NCBI GenBank assembly: GCA_012841375.1
Contig: DUUV01000047.1
Coordinates: 1-64,000 of the forward strand
Reading direction: 5' to 3'
Source: Candidatus Fermentithermobacillaceae bacterium
GTDB taxonomy: Bacteria > Bacillota > Sulfobacillia > Fermentithermobacillales > Fermentithermobacillaceae
DNA: 64,000 nt
Below, piece by piece: positions 19,621 through 29,405 of the stretch. How positions within the stretch are numbered: position 1 is the first letter of the stretch; each line of letters opens with the position of its first letter. The notes under the pieces are model-generated. The model did not search any database and had not been told where the DNA came from. It worked only from the letters and a program-made list of their open reading frames with translations. The translations under genes were made by a program, and so were the position numbers.

Positions 19621-20463
19621 ATGAAAGTGCCGTACATAGCCGAGATCAGCAGAGGAAACCCGTCTTGCTTTCTGTTCCTTATCGATCAGTCAGGCTCCAT
19701 GCGAGACCCCTTCGGGGTGGATCCTTCCAAGCGTAAGGCCGACGGCGTGGCTGACGCCATAAACCGGCTCCTTCAGAATCTGGCGATCAAGTGCGCCAAG
19801 ACGGAAGGAGTGCGCGACTACTATCACGTGGGTGTCCTGGGTTACGGTCACAGGCCTGGCCCGGCTTTCGGAGGAGCACTGGCCGGTCGCGAACTGGTGC
19901 CCATAAGTGAAGTGGCGACCAATCCCGCGAGAGTTGACGAGAGGGTGCGAAAAGTCGAGGACGGTACAGGAGGGCTCGTCGACCAGACCGTCAAGTTCCC
20001 GATCTGGTTCGACCCTGTCGCGAACGGCGGCACTCCCATGTGTCAGGCTCTCACGCGCGCCCAGAGCATCGTGCAGAGTTTCATCGCCGAGCATCCCGAC
20101 TGTTTCCCGCCGATAGTCATCAACATCACCGACGGGGAGGCTACCGACGGCAACCCCACCGCTCCGGCCGAGGCGCTCCGAAATCTCGCCTCCACCGACG
20201 GCAACGTGCTTCTTTTCAACTTGCACCTCTCGTCTCAGAAGGCTTCTCCTATCGAGTTTCCTGACTCCGATGAGAACTTGCCAGACAACTACGCGAAGCT
20301 CCTTTTCAACATGTCATCCAAGCTTCCCGAGTACATGCGGGGGATTGCCGAGGAAGAGGGGTTCAAGACGACCGAGAACACCAGAGGTTTCGTATTTAAC
20401 GGAGATTTGGTGTCCGTCATCAGGTTCCTCGACATCGGGACCAGGCCGGCGAACCTCCGGTGA
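19621..20463 (+). CDS. vWA domain protein (TerY-like)
   Basis: FLIDQSGSM MIDAS, GGTPMCQAL, VINITDGEATDG; SD TAGGAGGA. Confidence 0.85.
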   Translation: MKVPYIAEISRGNPSCFLFLIDQSGSMRDPFGVDPSKRKADGVADAINRLLQNLAIKCAKTEGVRDYYHVGVLGYGHRPGPAFGGALAGRELVPISEVATNPARVDERVRKVEDGTGGLVDQTVKFPIWFDPVANGGTPMCQALTRAQSIVQSFIAEHPDCFPPIVINITDGEATDGNPTAPAEALRNLASTDGNVLLFNLHLSSQKASPIEFPDSDENLPDNYAKLLFNMSSKLPEYMRGIAEEEGFKTTENTRGFVFNGDLVSVIRFLDIGTRPANLR

Positions 20464-20506
20464 CGGATGTGACTGCCGGGGACTTAAGCCCGGCCGGGAA
20501 TGGGTC

Positions 20507-21274
20507 ATGAGAATAGAATCAGAGACGCGCTGGCTCCCGAAGAGGGGCAACACGGTTTCAGAATACGAAGACGCCTTCTATCCGAAGGAGGCTCCAAAGG
20601 GCCGGGAGGGGTGCCTTAGGTTTGCCGTTTCCGACGGAGCCAGCGAGTCCATGCTGTCCGGTCCGTGGGCCGAGATTCTGGTGAAGACCTTTTGTCGAAG
20701 CAACGTGCCCGTCACCAAGGCATCGGCCAGGGGGATCATCGAAAGGGCCTCAATGGCCTACGAGGCCTGGCTCAAGGATTACCTCCGGCGAAGGGAACGT
20801 AGCGAACGGCCTGTCCAGTGGTATGAGGAACCCGGTCTCCAGGCGGGGGCTTTCGCTACTCTGCTCGGGCTGTCGCTGGTCACGGGGGCTTCCGGGGATG
20901 GCTTTCGGTGGGAGGCCGTCTGCCTCGGCGACAGCTGTCTCTTTCACGTCAGGGAGGACAGGCTCATCACCAGTTTCGCAATGACGCGTTCGTCAGATTT
21001 CAGCCAGCGCCCTGTTCTCCTGTCGACGAACCCCGCCAAGAACCGGTTGGCTCTAGGAAAACTGAAGGTTACGTCCGGCACATGTCATCCGGGCGATGTG
21101 TTCTATTTGATGACCGACGCGCTGGCCGCATGGTTTCTACGAGAACACGAGCGATGCGACGCTCCATGGACGTTGCTGGACGCCCTGGATTTCGAGGACC
21201 TGGTGACCGGTCTTCGCCAAGAAGGCTTAATGCGGAATGACGATGTTACCATGACGAGCATACGGGTGGTGTAG
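20507..21274 (+). CDS. PP2C-family protein phosphatase
   Basis: AVSDGASESMLSGPWAE, CLGDSCLFHVRED, MTDALAAWFL; start MRIESETRW. Confidence 0.8.
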   Translation: MRIESETRWLPKRGNTVSEYEDAFYPKEAPKGREGCLRFAVSDGASESMLSGPWAEILVKTFCRSNVPVTKASARGIIERASMAYEAWLKDYLRRRERSERPVQWYEEPGLQAGAFATLLGLSLVTGASGDGFRWEAVCLGDSCLFHVREDRLITSFAMTRSSDFSQRPVLLSTNPAKNRLALGKLKVTSGTCHPGDVFYLMTDALAAWFLREHERCDAPWTLLDALDFEDLVTGLRQEGLMRNDDVTMTSIRVV

Positions 21275-21287
21275 AGGGAGCAAGAAG

Positions 21288-23216
21288 ATGCAGTGGCCCA
21301 CTATGAGCGACTATCAGGATGCCATGCAGAACCCGGGCCTCTCTTTCGCCGATCCTGAACTGAGGGGCGGGACCCCGGTTACCGACAGTCTGGGACTGCC
21401 GAAACCCATAACCGGAGGGTTCGCCAGTGTCTACCAGGTAGTGAGCGGCGGGAGTAAGTGGGCTGTCCGCTGTTTCCTGAGGCACCACCAAGACAGCGAG
21501 CAACGCTATGCGGCTATCGGCCGCACGCTGTCGGGTTCTCGCTTGCCTTACACGGTTGCGTTCCAGTACTTGAGGGACGGCATCCGCGTGAAGAACAAGT
21601 GGTATCCCATACTGAAAATGGAGTGGGTTGACGGCGAGCCGCTCAACACTTATGTGGCTAAGCACAGATCCAATCCCAGGGCCCTCAAGGAACTGGCAGA
21701 CGCCTTTTCCCTGATGTGTCGAGAACTGAGATCCAAGTCCATAGCCCACGGCGACCTGCAGCACGGAAACATCCTCGTGGTTGATGGCAGGCTCAAACTC
21801 GTGGATTACGACTGCATGTACGTGCCGGGGCTCGACGGTCTCCCCAGCCACGAAGTCGGGCACCCTAACTACCAGCACCCCAAGCGGGGCCAGGATGACT
21901 TCGGCCCCTATCTGGACTTCTTTTCCGAGTGGGTTATCTATGTATCCCTGACGGCGCTTTCGGTACGCCCGGACCTCTGGGACCACCTGCAGGTGGGAGA
22001 CGAGCAACTCCTTTTCTCCCAGAGGGATTTCTTGAACCCGGCTGGGTCAAGAGTCCTGAGAGCCATGGGGGAGTCAGGCGACCCTCTCCTGGAAGGGTTG
22101 TCAGCGTCGTTCCGGCAAGTCATCATGTTGGGCGACGTCTCCTCGGTGCCTCCGCCGGACACATCCGGCGACCCTTCGCGCCTCAAGTATCAGTTGGGAG
22201 CGCCGGCAGGACCCGGAGGGTTCCTTGGCAGTATAGTCGAGAAGATCAGACTGCCGAAGCAAAGGCCTGCTAAGGAAGGAGAAGCGGGTGCGAAGCGCGA
22301 TGGAGAGGCGGTTTCGCCGGCGAAGCAGAGTGTAGCCGCCTCAGGCACGGGCTCTCTTCCTTCGTGGGTCCGCGGTCACTTGCAGCCCGCGGCCGTACGA
22401 CTGTCACCTCCGTTTTCAGTCGACCGGGCGGTAGTAGGCGGATACGCTGCAGCTTTATTCGCGCTCTACAGGTTTCACGTTGCGGGATACCTTTCTCTAC
22501 AGGTAGCGTTGTGGTGCGGCGCCGGAGGCTGTATTGGGACAACGGCGGCGCTCATCTGGAGATATCTCATCCGTCCCGAGTTCAGGCAGAAAAAAGTCCT
22601 CTTGGATGAGCTGAGGACAGCCAGGCGGCAGGCGAAACGGGTGGAAAAAACCATCAAGAAACTGCAGAAAGAAAAAGACGCCGTCTTGGAGAGAGAGCGT
22701 AAGAGCGTCGAAAACATTCTCTACCGGTTGAGCCAATTGGGCCGGGACGAGCAGGAAGAGACCGGGCGCGTTGACTTGTGGCTTAAAGAACAGGTTTCAA
22801 GTGTGGTCGAACGTCGCGAAGCTCTGAACAAGGCCGAAGCCGAGGAACTGGCCAAAGCGGCCAACAGCATCCAATTACCGTTCCTCGGTAAGAGGGCTTC
22901 CTCCATAATGAAGAACTACCGCAAAAAGCGCGAACCCCTGCTCCGCAGAGAGGAAAAGGTCCGGCTGGATGCTCAGAAGAGGAAAGACCTGATACGTCGC
23001 AATTACTCCCGCCAGGAACAGGTATTCCACATGAAGCTCGCAGAGGTTAAGATGAACTATGGAAAGGATGCCGGAGCCCTCGACAAGAAGATAAGGGATG
23101 AGAACTCCCGGCTAAAGTCCTTCCGCGAGACCGAGAGCAATCTCTCCCGCGAGCTCAGGCTGTACGCCGAAGTCAGCTTTGGGACATACCTGCGCCGGAT
23201 AGCTTTCATTCCGTAA
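21288..23216 (+). CDS. Protein kinase-like protein with TM segment and coiled coil
   Basis: GGFASVYQV, HGDLQHGNILV, KLVDYDCMYVPG; C-terminal TM, coiled coil and FGTYLRRIAF tail. Confidence 0.8.
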   Translation: MQWPTMSDYQDAMQNPGLSFADPELRGGTPVTDSLGLPKPITGGFASVYQVVSGGSKWAVRCFLRHHQDSEQRYAAIGRTLSGSRLPYTVAFQYLRDGIRVKNKWYPILKMEWVDGEPLNTYVAKHRSNPRALKELADAFSLMCRELRSKSIAHGDLQHGNILVVDGRLKLVDYDCMYVPGLDGLPSHEVGHPNYQHPKRGQDDFGPYLDFFSEWVIYVSLTALSVRPDLWDHLQVGDEQLLFSQRDFLNPAGSRVLRAMGESGDPLLEGLSASFRQVIMLGDVSSVPPPDTSGDPSRLKYQLGAPAGPGGFLGSIVEKIRLPKQRPAKEGEAGAKRDGEAVSPAKQSVAASGTGSLPSWVRGHLQPAAVRLSPPFSVDRAVVGGYAAALFALYRFHVAGYLSLQVALWCGAGGCIGTTAALIWRYLIRPEFRQKKVLLDELRTARRQAKRVEKTIKKLQKEKDAVLERERKSVENILYRLSQLGRDEQEETGRVDLWLKEQVSSVVERREALNKAEAEELAKAANSIQLPFLGKRASSIMKNYRKKREPLLRREEKVRLDAQKRKDLIRRNYSRQEQVFHMKLAEVKMNYGKDAGALDKKIRDENSRLKSFRETESNLSRELRLYAEVSFGTYLRRIAFIP

Positions 23217-23294
23217 CGGCGGGACTGCGCGTCCAGCGACATCCTCACCGTAACGGGAACGGCTGTTCCCGCAGGCCCGTCAAAGCCTTGAGAG

Positions 23295-24911
23295 GTGACT
23301 GAATTGCCTAACCACATAGGGTCTTCCGTCAGGACAGGCCGTCCGCCGGGCCGGGTGTCAAGTCCGGGGGGTCCCAACAGGATTCTCTTCGCGGCTCCCA
23401 TATGGGGTATTTTGCTTACGATCTTATCACTTACCGCAACGGCTTGTCTGGGGGGAAAGAACGTTCTCCCTAAGGTATCCGGAGTGTTGGATCCCAGGAT
23501 AGTTGCGGAGTTTGAGGTTCAAGGGTGGGCATGGACCGATGATCCCGAGAACGTGATATCTCCGGACGGTAAACACGTACTCGCGGTCCTGAACAACGAG
23601 GAACGTAAGGCGCTGGCCGTTATCCCGGTCGAGGGCGAAAGCCACGACGCGAAGATATTGCATGAAGCTCCGGCTGGATGGGTAGAAGGGGACGGTCTGG
23701 ATTACCGGACACTAGGGTGGACCCGAGACGGTGTTCCGCTGTTCGTGGTCTCCGGGTACCAGAACCGTGGGCCCAACGCGGGCAAGAGGGGAGTGGCCAT
23801 CTGGTCCGGGGGTGCTCCGGAAGGGATCGCGGAGGAACTCACCTTCATCGACCTGCCCGCCGGCGACTTGCACACGTCAGTCTACCTCCCTGAAGAAGAC
23901 AAAGTTTTCATCTCGGTCTCTGCGGCGATCTACTCTTACGACCTGGCAGGCAACCGCGTGACGCCGGTGAAGACCGGTCTGCCCACGTATGACGACTTGT
24001 TTTACGCCAGGCTTTCCCCCGACGGGAGACATTTCGTCTACGAGCTGTTCGAGGAAGGGAAGAGCGGGGTATATATCCTGGACGCCGTGTCCGGGAAAGA
24101 AGAGGCGCTCCTCGCCACCGGTCCGACCTTCAGCTTTGTTCCCCAGTGGTCACCCGATGGGAAGTATGTGGCTGTGTATACGTCAGACCGTAAGGCCGGT
24201 ATCGACGGTACATCAGCGGAAGATTACGATTGCTTCCTAGGGACGGCCGGACCGCTCACCATCGCGCCCGCCATCACAATCGTGGATACTTCGGGGAAAG
24301 TGGTCCAGACCGTTCGTGTTGAAGGCAAGTATCTTGCCAACATGAAGTGGTCTCTTGACTCCAAATCCATCGCCTTTGTAACCGGAGACAGGGCGGCAGC
24401 CGAGGAGAACCGCTATGCCGAGATGGGGATACCCAATGTGCAGTGGGACGGAGTCTGGACTCACAAGATAGGCGAAGGCAGCGTGCCTTTGCGGATCGCG
24501 ATTCTAACGCCTCCCGCCGGTGAGGGGCCGTCTTTTGCGTATCCGTGTGACTTCGACGCAGCGGGTGAAGGCGTTTTCTACCAGTACGGAGATATGGAGA
24601 ACATCTCGGTCTGGTACGGTGGTCCCGGGAAGGGCGCGAGCACCGAAACTCCCCTCCCCCCGGTGAAAATTGCCGACGGTTACTGGCACCCCCAATACTC
24701 AAATCCGCAGTTTGGCGAGTATCTCGCAGCCCTCATATCAGGTGACGAAACGACGGAGCTGTGGCTCTTGGGGCCTAAGATGCGGAAGGTCGATTACTGG
24801 AGCTCTATGTTTACAACCGGGCTCCTTGGGTTCAATGAGGACACCATCCTCCTGTTCCATAGGGAAGGAGACGGGCCGGCCAAAGTCCTGGTTTTTTCGG
24901 TGTATGAGTGA
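23295..24911 (+). CDS. TolB-like/PD40 beta-propeller protein, probable lipoprotein
   Basis: LTATACLGG lipobox-like, repeated SPDGK/SPDGR and [11 protein letters not shown] blades; GTG start. Confidence 0.7.
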   Translation: MTELPNHIGSSVRTGRPPGRVSSPGGPNRILFAAPIWGILLTILSLTATACLGGKNVLPKVSGVLDPRIVAEFEVQGWAWTDDPENVISPDGKHVLAVLNNEERKALAVIPVEGESHDAKILHEAPAGWVEGDGLDYRTLGWTRDGVPLFVVSGYQNRGPNAGKRGVAIWSGGAPEGIAEELTFIDLPAGDLHTSVYLPEEDKVFISVSAAIYSYDLAGNRVTPVKTGLPTYDDLFYARLSPDGRHFVYELFEEGKSGVYILDAVSGKEEALLATGPTFSFVPQWSPDGKYVAVYTSDRKAGIDGTSAEDYDCFLGTAGPLTIAPAITIVDTSGKVVQTVRVEGKYLANMKWSLDSKSIAFVTGDRAAAEENRYAEMGIPNVQWDGVWTHKIGEGSVPLRIAILTPPAGEGPSFAYPCDFDAAGEGVFYQYGDMENISVWYGGPGKGASTETPLPPVKIADGYWHPQYSNPQFGEYLAALISGDETTELWLLGPKMRKVDYWSSMFTTGLLGFNEDTILLFHREGDGPAKVLVFSVYE

Positions 24912-25435
24912 TGGGCGAGGCGCCGGACGTAAGACGCATCCAGGAGCAGGCTGAGGGGGAGCTTTCGGGGCCAGACCCTCTTCTCGGCGTACCGGAGCAA
25001 CGGATGTACGATAGAGTCAGGAAGAGAGTCATGGAGACCGTCAAGGGCAAGGTGCCGCCCAGACTCCAGAGAGCCGCCGAGCTCCTACTCACGCTTCCCG
25101 ACTTTGTGGCGCTTATCTTCCGCCTCATGAAGGACCCAAGAGTGCCGGCCCGTGCAAGAGTGAGACTTGGCCTGTTCGCCGCATATTTGGCCAGCCCTGT
25201 TGACTTGGTCCCCGACTTCATCCCGGTCGTGGGTCAGATGGATGACCTGGTCGCGGCAGTCATAGTCGTTCGGGACCTATTGAGCGTCACCCCCAAGGAA
25301 GTGGTGCTCTCACACTGGAGCGGCGATGAAGACATCATCGGACTCATTGATACCGTGCTTGATGTGGCTACAGATGTCCTGGGCAGGAGGATTCTGAGAA
25401 GCCTTCTCAGGCGATTCGGCCGTAGGACGGGCTGA
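24908..25435 (+). CDS. DUF1232 (YkvA-like) protein
   Basis: [40 protein letters not shown]; overlaps the upstream stop. Confidence 0.85.
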   Translation: MMGEAPDVRRIQEQAEGELSGPDPLLGVPEQRMYDRVRKRVMETVKGKVPPRLQRAAELLLTLPDFVALIFRLMKDPRVPARARVRLGLFAAYLASPVDLVPDFIPVVGQMDDLVAAVIVVRDLLSVTPKEVVLSHWSGDEDIIGLIDTVLDVATDVLGRRILRSLLRRFGRRTG

Positions 25436-25438
25436 CGG

Positions 25439-26002
25439 CTACGACAAGAGGCGAGCCATCGCTTCTGCGGCGCACCTCACTGCGTTCAGTTTGTAGTCTC
25501 GTGACTTCCTTGTGATGGTAATGAGGTCGAAGATGTCGGCCCTGACATGGTTTAGGAACTGTTGCATATTGAGAAGGCAGGTGATCGTCCCATTGCCGCT
25601 CCCGCCTGCCGCGGCCACCCCTATGCACGGCTTGCCTTTCAGCCCGCTCTCATCTCGTTTGGACGCTTCGTTTCTCCTTAGCCGGTCTACGAAGGCCTTG
25701 ACCGATTCGCTCATGTCTCCCCAGTACACGGGCGTGACGAGCACGAAACCTTCGCATTCCAGTATCCGCTTATGGACATCCTGGAAGTCATCTTCGACCT
25801 GACACCGGTGTTCGGTCCTGCAAGGCCCGTAACCCGTACCGCATGCGCTGCACCTGGCTATCTTTAAGGCATTAAGGTCAACCCGGTTCACTTCGAGCCC
25901 GGCCCCGGCTATTCCCGCTGCCGCCGCGTTGCCACACGCGGCAGTGAGACCGTCCTTATTCGGGCTCCCGGTCAAGACCATGATGCGTTTCGTCACTCTC
26001 AT
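25439..26002 (-). CDS. Flavodoxin-like NAD(P)H-dependent FMN reductase family protein
   Basis: KRIMVLTGSPNKDGLTAACGNAAA, GFVLVTPVYWGDMSESVKAFVDRL; start at M19 of the listed ORF with GGAGG. Confidence 0.8.
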   Translation of the reverse strand: MRVTKRIMVLTGSPNKDGLTAACGNAAAAGIAGAGLEVNRVDLNALKIARCSACGTGYGPCRTEHRCQVEDDFQDVHKRILECEGFVLVTPVYWGDMSESVKAFVDRLRRNEASKRDESGLKGKPCIGVAAAGGSGNGTITCLLNMQQFLNHVRADIFDLITITRKSRDYKLNAVRCAAEAMARLLS

Positions 26003-26042
26003 CAGCCTCCAAAGCGAATAGGACTTTCTTTCCTCTGTCGGT

Positions 26043-27248
26043 TCATCTCGGATCACCGAGATCCCTTCCGGCGCTCGTGCTTATGGAGGTCTCTACATAG
26101 CCGTTGCGGCAGGGAGCCCCGGGCGAAAAGGCGATCCACCCAAGGCGTGGGACGGCCACTGAAGACCATAGAGTCGCCATACCATCCGCATGCCCGCATA
26201 CAGGAACCGTATGATCTCTCAGGAGAGAGGCTACCCCGGAGACGGCGGAGGCAGTGGAAGCTTCCGGCAGCGATCCCTCACCGGGTCCCTGTTCCTCGCC
26301 CCGTCTTGTGGGGCTTCGCGCTGCCGGGGGGTCTTCGATATCAAGCAGGCGACGGGCTCCTTCAGTCAGGAACTCCTGTCGCGCGCGGCTTCTGGGAGGC
26401 TCCGCCCGCATGAGCGCCACAGTGTCCGGGTGCGCATAGTGGTTTGCACAGGCAAGGACGCCGCGGTCGGTCGCCCTCATCCTGACCCGTTCCGGGTGCG
26501 CTTCCACCACCAGCATCTCGTTTGGGTCGGCAAGAAAGTAGTTGTAGGAAGCGAGATGCGGCAACAAAGCTATCCGGGCCGCTGCCTCTACTGCGGTAGA
26601 GCAAGTCTCCAGGACGATCCGGGCTATGTGAACGCAGAACAGTCCCGGCTTGCGCTTCTCCGGCGGTCTGGACCGAACGGTCTGGAGGCTCACGAAGAGA
26701 CCCTCTTCGTTGAGACCATCCGTCCTTCCGGCCACAAGACCGTCATACATGCCGACGTGGGCGAATCCCGTCTCAGGCTTGGTCGTGATCCGGTGGCGGA
26801 CGCGCACTCTGTAGAAAAGGTCGAAGTTCCGACCGACTACCGGGCCTTGGCGGGTCATGAGACCCACGGTGCTGCACTGTCGGTTCTCGTCGGCCGCGAC
26901 CCTGGTGGAGGCCGCCCGGCTCCTGCCCTGTCTTGAGGTCTCGGTCATCCCTACCGACAGGTAGAAGTACGCCTCATCTAAGGGGACGGATGAGGCTTCC
27001 GCCCAGGCCTCAAGTTCCTCGACCAGCGGGGGATAAATGAGCCGCGCTTCTTTAGCGCACGCATGGGAGAAGGCAATCTGTTCTGCAGTGAGTTCCGCCC
27101 TCCTCGGTCTTTCCTCGCCCGGATGGCGAGACGAGAGCTCCTGCCCCAAGCGGTCAGGAGAACCGGTTATAACGTACTGCCGGTAGTCCGCAGTCTTCTC
27201 CTGCTCCAGGTTTTCTTGATGACATTCGTAGCCTTTTCGACGGTTCAA
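26043..27248 (-). CDS. C45 family autoproteolytic acyltransferase/hydrolase (Ntn type)
   Basis: QCSTVGLMTRQGPVVGRNFDL, LNEEGLFVSLQTV. Confidence 0.75.
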   Translation of the reverse strand: MNRRKGYECHQENLEQEKTADYRQYVITGSPDRLGQELSSRHPGEERPRRAELTAEQIAFSHACAKEARLIYPPLVEELEAWAEASSVPLDEAYFYLSVGMTETSRQGRSRAASTRVAADENRQCSTVGLMTRQGPVVGRNFDLFYRVRVRHRITTKPETGFAHVGMYDGLVAGRTDGLNEEGLFVSLQTVRSRPPEKRKPGLFCVHIARIVLETCSTAVEAAARIALLPHLASYNYFLADPNEMLVVEAHPERVRMRATDRGVLACANHYAHPDTVALMRAEPPRSRARQEFLTEGARRLLDIEDPPAARSPTRRGEEQGPGEGSLPEASTASAVSGVASLLRDHTVPVCGHADGMATLWSSVAVPRLGWIAFSPGAPCRNGYVETSISTSAGRDLGDPR

Positions 27249-27507
27249 CGGCTCAGGACCATCCCTTCATGTACATCCAGTATGTTTCTTCGAACGAACA
27301 CTCCTAACCTGCACCTGCTTGTTGACCCGATCGGATCACACGATGAGGCGCATCCCTGGTATCATGATAAATGTAGGTCAGTCCACCGGGTGGATGTTCT
27401 TCATTCACGTAAACGTAGTGTATAAGAGGTACTAATACGTAGGGCGAAGACGGCAGGTCTAGGATAGGTGAGGGGGCCGGCTCCGCTCGTCGAACCGGAG
27501 GATCCAA

Positions 27508-28854
27508 TTGGACAAGAGGGCCAAGAGCGAGCTGGCAGGCATACTGAGGTTCTATTTGCCGCTTGCGGCGACTTCAATACTTATGATGGTAACGCATTCA
27601 CTGGTGTCCGGCGCGATGGCCCGGACTCTCAGCCCGGCAGTCACGATCGCTGCCTATTCGGCCGCTTACAGTGTCGGTCAAGTGCTCGAGTCGCCGTGCT
27701 ACGCGATGGCGAAGATGGTCCTGACCTTCTCCGGGGGCAAGCGTTCCTACAGGACGACCGCTATGGTCGTCGCCAAGGTTCTCTCCGTTATTGCCGCGGC
27801 CTATATCCTTTTCGCCTGGACTCCTCTCTCGGCGATGGTTTTCCGGAACCTCCTCGGTTTGAGCGAGGCAGTGCTGGGCCCGGCCAGGGTGAACCTGAAG
27901 GTGCTTCTCTTGTGGCCCCTGGCGTCGGCCGCCCGGTCGGTCTTTCAGTCCAAGGTCGTTATTGGGAGGAGAACCTACTGGCTCACCGTGAACATGGTCC
28001 TCCGGGTGGCACTCATGTTCGTCCTGGCTGCCCTGCTTCCACGGATCATGCCACAGGGTCCGGTAGGACCGACTCTCTTGATGGCGGGACTCTGCCTTGA
28101 AGCCATACTCGCTTTTGTGGTCTCTGAGAAGCTTATCCCCCCGCTTCCGGAGGACGACCCGGACCTCACGGATGTCAGGGCTTCCCAGGTCCTTGCCTTC
28201 ATGCTTCCGCTGGCTCTGGCGGCATCTGTCCAGACACTTGCCCGCCCGGTTGTGACGGCTGCTCTCTCAAGGACGACCTATCCCGAGACTACGCTGGCCG
28301 GGTATCAAGTGGCCTCAAGTTTTTCCTACATCTTTACGGCGGCCACTTACAATATCTACCACGTGGTGGTGGTCTTCGTGAAGGATCGCCCGTCATTCGG
28401 GAGGGTCAGGAATTTCGTGCTCGCAATAGGGATAATCGCCTCGTCGATGCTATTGGTCGCCAGCCTGCCGGGACCCGGATCGTTTGTCTTCGGCACGGTC
28501 ATCGGAGCGCCTTTGGATATCTCTCAGGAGGCGGTCAGGACTCTCCTGGTCTTGTCTGTGACTCCGTTCGCCTTGGCATGCGCAGAGTTTTTCGATGGGA
28601 TCCTCATGCTTCACAAGCATTCCGGGCTGGTTACAGGAGCGAAGATGTGTAATGTTGCCGTTACGTGCTTAACGGCGGTGGCTGTGTCACGCTACTGGCC
28701 TCAAGCCGGCGGAGCCGCAGGAGCCCTTGCCATCGCGGGCGGAGCCGTTGTTGAGGCTGTCTTTTCGTACAGGTACATACGGGTCTTGCCAGACACGGCA
28801 TGCTATTTGGCCGGATCCCGGCACGGAGCGGGAGCTCAAGCCGGAGAGATGTAA
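27508..28854 (+). CDS. MATE-like multi-TM transporter/flippase
   Basis: About 12 hydrophobic segments; TTG start after GGAGG. Confidence 0.6.
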   Translation: MDKRAKSELAGILRFYLPLAATSILMMVTHSLVSGAMARTLSPAVTIAAYSAAYSVGQVLESPCYAMAKMVLTFSGGKRSYRTTAMVVAKVLSVIAAAYILFAWTPLSAMVFRNLLGLSEAVLGPARVNLKVLLLWPLASAARSVFQSKVVIGRRTYWLTVNMVLRVALMFVLAALLPRIMPQGPVGPTLLMAGLCLEAILAFVVSEKLIPPLPEDDPDLTDVRASQVLAFMLPLALAASVQTLARPVVTAALSRTTYPETTLAGYQVASSFSYIFTAATYNIYHVVVVFVKDRPSFGRVRNFVLAIGIIASSMLLVASLPGPGSFVFGTVIGAPLDISQEAVRTLLVLSVTPFALACAEFFDGILMLHKHSGLVTGAKMCNVAVTCLTAVAVSRYWPQAGGAAGALAIAGGAVVEAVFSYRYIRVLPDTACYLAGSRHGAGAQAGEM

Positions 28855-28866
28855 AGCGTTTCCTCG

Positions 28867-29277
28867 TCAAGCCAGACGATTCCGGTGCCTGAGCGGGGTG
28901 ATCGGCCTGAACACCGCCACCACTCTCCGCCCGTATTTGAGTACCGGCTCGACTCCGCTCGGGCGGTTCTTGAGTACATGAAGCATGTTGGATTCGTCAA
29001 CCATGACTCCTATATGAGTGTACCCGCCCGGAAGGCGCATGAGGATTATATCTCCCGGTTCCACTTCTTCTACTTGTACACAGTACTTCGATAAAGTCTT
29101 GATGGCCCGTTCCATATAGTCGGGTTGCCGGTCCCGTTCCATGGGCAGTCCGTCCCGGTCGGGAATATAGAAGCCCCTGTGCCTTTGATAGGCACAGACC
29201 AGCCCGAGGCAGTCAATGCCGCTTTTGTCGCGCCCTCCAAACCTAAATGGGATCCCAACAAAGTCCTCATACTTCAT
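28867..29277 (-). CDS. NlpC/P60 family peptidase
   Basis: PFRFGGRDKSGIDCLGLV, VEPGDIILMRLPGGYTHIGVMV. Confidence 0.85.
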   Translation of the reverse strand: MKYEDFVGIPFRFGGRDKSGIDCLGLVCAYQRHRGFYIPDRDGLPMERDRQPDYMERAIKTLSKYCVQVEEVEPGDIILMRLPGGYTHIGVMVDESNMLHVLKNRPSGVEPVLKYGRRVVAVFRPITPLRHRNRLA

Positions 29278-29405
29278 TGTGAGCGCCCTCCTCTCGGGTC
29301 ATTGGCGCTCTATTGTATTCAGTCTCGCCGCCCGAGGCGACATGACATAACGCGTCAAGAGGAAACCACTTCCACATCGTGGAATAATGACGAAGGAGAC
29401 CCAGT

